64,000 bases of DNA from Flectonema sp. DT1601 (lineage: Eukaryota > Euglenozoa > Diplonemea > Diplonemida > Diplonemidae), in NCBI GenBank assembly GCA_964019425.1, contig OZ025781.1, positions 743,501 through 807,500 on the forward strand, written 5' to 3'. Below are positions 62,181 through 64,000 of this stretch, one piece after another. The notes beneath the pieces were generated by a model. The model saw nothing but the letters and a program-made list of their open reading frames with translations, searched no databases and had not been told where the DNA came from. The position numbers were made by a program, and so were the translations under genes. Numbering within the stretch: the first letter of the stretch is position 1; every line of letters begins with the position of its first letter.

Positions 62181-64000
62181 TATACAAGTCAATGATTGCT
62201 GGATATTGAAAAGGTCTACATCGCTATCGCCCTTTGCTGTCCTCTTAGAGAGGATTGCGCTGGTAGCACTCGCGAGGATCTTTCAGGTTTCAGAAAGTAC
62301 CTGTTAGCTCGGGTTTTTTCCTTCGCTCGCACAATCTTCTAGTTCTCAATCTAATAGCCGTTTTGTGTTTTTTTTTTTTTTTTTTTTTTTTTTTCTGTTG
62401 ATCTTTTTCACCTCCGCGTATGGGAAAGCAACAGTTTTAAAAAATTATACTCTGAAGCTGTAGAATTCTAACTTGAGATCACTGTTTTTTTTTTTTTTTT
62501 TTTTTTTTGTTTTTTTGATAAAAAAATTAAAAAAAAAAAAAACGGCACAAAATTTCACTTCTCTTGTTAGAATTTTCACTTCACGGTACGTATTCGTTAT
62601 GTTTATGCGTAGTTGATTAGCTTGTTGGAAAAGTGATCTGAACATCGCCAATGATGACGTTGTCGGTGGCATATAGTGCTTTATGTGTGATGTGTTGTGT
62701 GTGCTTTGCGATCTCCTTCGCTATGGTTTCCCTTCCTTTACAAAAAGTGCTCAAATATAACGGAACATAAAGTAGTAGTAATTCTGGCTGAAATGAAGCT
62801 AGTTAGAACCCAAAACACGTCTATACCAAATAACCATTTTTTTTTCCTCTTCTTCTTCTTTTATTATTGTAACTTTCTCGGTTCATATTGGATCCTATCA
62901 TTCTTTGCAACGGGAACATTGCTCATGAGATGGCTTCTCTGGTTTATGTTTGCCTGTTGTTTCACCTCCTTTTTTCTATACTTGCCTCGCATTCTCTCTG
63001 TTCTCCATTTCGCATTTCTTGCAAAAATAAGTCTGGTCATATAGTGGCTGATATTTGCGAGTTTACGATCCAATTTTCCTCTCTTTAACACCCATTCCAA
63101 TAATTAATTTTTAAAAAAAAATAAAAACTTAAATAAATAACCTTCGTCATTTTCTCCTTCGTTGAAAGTCGCCGTTTCTTTTCTGTGATAGAAAGCTTCT
63201 TTGGGTTTTTTTTTTCATTTTTAAAAAAAAAAAGAAAAGAAGGAACAAAAAGAATTCTCCACGAGCTAGCTACTACCCTAAGAAATTTCCCCTCTTCCTC
63301 TCCCAACAATCTTTTTGAAAGGATAAAAAAAAACAATGGAAAAAACCGACCCTCGTAAGATTTCGGTAGTTACTATCAGCTATGAGAGAATAGAGGGTAG
63401 TCTTCCAGTAGTGTTTGGAGAGTAACTATGCTAGTCGGGTAGGTTATAGTCTCCTGATGCATATCTATTTTTGTGGCCTTGTCACAGGTCTGTTCTTCTT
63501 TGCTTTATCTTCCTTTCTGTTTCCTTCTTAATCTAAACCTTGACTTCTCCGATTTTTTCTTTTTTTTTTTCTTCCCCTCAAAGTATCCAAGCTGAGGGGG
63601 GAGGGGGGAAAAAAAAAAAGTAGGGGGGGGATAAAAAAATAAAAGACCTTTCTTTTCTTTTCCTTTATTCTTTAACACATAGACGGCACACAAAAATTAA
63701 TAACAGTGCCTGAAATCATCCATATAGGTATCGGTCAGTGACTTTGTTCTATTTTTCTTTTCATTCTTTGTGTTTCCCATTAAAATAAAATTTCTTATTT
63801 ATTTTTTTTTTTTTTTATATTTAAACTGACAAAAAATAACATTAATCTGGAAAAAAAAACGTGATAATAAAATTAGCAACATTTTCAATTTTCAAAAAAA
63901 AAAAAAAGGTAAAAAAATAATAATATATTGTGCAGAATAACATTAATTAGTTTCTTCGAAGCGCAAAATCTCGTTGAAGATAAAAAAAAAAGTTCGTTTT

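Larger units (their letters stand above)
59004..64000 (+). other. 5-kb gene-free, homopolymer-rich end region
   Basis: No supported gene on either strand. Open frames are short and run through poly-Phe or poly-Lys from T/A tracts of 15-32 nt. Several hairpins are listed separately. No tRNA, rRNA or snRNA motif was found. It may be an end-of-cluster spacer or a long 3' region. Confidence 0.6.

Overview
The window looks like nuclear DNA from an AT-rich, gene-dense eukaryote, most likely a unicellular protist. It has 29 protein-coding genes, short spliceosomal introns, and eukaryote-only families: SWI/SNF subunits, a CWC25 spliceosome factor, a DH-PH RhoGEF, a myosin-like head, CCCH and MIB/HERC2 domains. 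A nuclear-encoded mitoribosomal protein (mL43 family) implies a translating mitochondrion. TAA, TAG and TGA all end genes, so the standard code fits. I cannot name the species. No rRNA, tRNA, CRISPR array, virus-like element or intact transposon was recognised.

Every supported gene is on the + strand; no credible minus-strand gene was found in 64 kb. Most start codons lie 0-60 nt after a pyrimidine-rich tract ending in AG, with no obvious paired donor nearby. This is how spliced-leader acceptors look, and one-way arrays with such acceptors are known in Euglenozoa and in dinoflagellates and their kin. Frequent cis-introns argue against a trypanosomatid. Trans-splicing here is inference: no spliced-leader gene was seen. 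The internal introns look different: a GTATGT-type donor, usually 56-124 bp, and an A/C-rich end (AACAG) without a pyrimidine tract.

Layout. 1-8957: LRR fragment, basic protein, mL43, SNF12/SMARCD homologue, small protein, degenerate myosin head, TPR protein. 9379-13049: polytopic lipase-like protein with an (MGD[QH])n tract. 13050-22551: a 2.1-kb gap, MIB/HERC2 protein, 117-bp tandem repeat, two-TM protein, PhyH-type dioxygenase, 15-bp minisatellite, RhoGEF, cold-shock protein A. 23841-31359: SWI3/SMARCC homologue, histidine phosphatase, myristoylation-candidate protein with a globin-like end, cold-shock protein B, CYSTM protein. 31360-33870: repeat-rich gap with foldbacks and a SINE-like unit. 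33871-41112: three-exon gene for a ~2298-aa Ser-rich surface protein. 41552-59003: ankyrin, LRR, small basic, secreted Cys-rich, pseudo-Rho/chitobiase-like fusion, coiled-coil, disordered, CWC25, RRSS-rich and CCCH proteins. 59004-64000: gene-free, homopolymer- and hairpin-rich DNA.

The gene order does not form one pathway. Themes recur: chromatin remodelling (SNF12, SWI3), RNA processing or binding (CWC25, two cold-shock proteins, CCCH), Rho/actin-type modules (RhoGEF, pseudo-Rho, pseudo-myosin) and the cell surface. Three proteins keep a catalytic fold but have altered catalytic motifs (myosin, Rho, lipase). The most unusual DNA-level signals are the two acceptor classes and an adhesin intron whose acceptor lies inside a duplicated coding segment.
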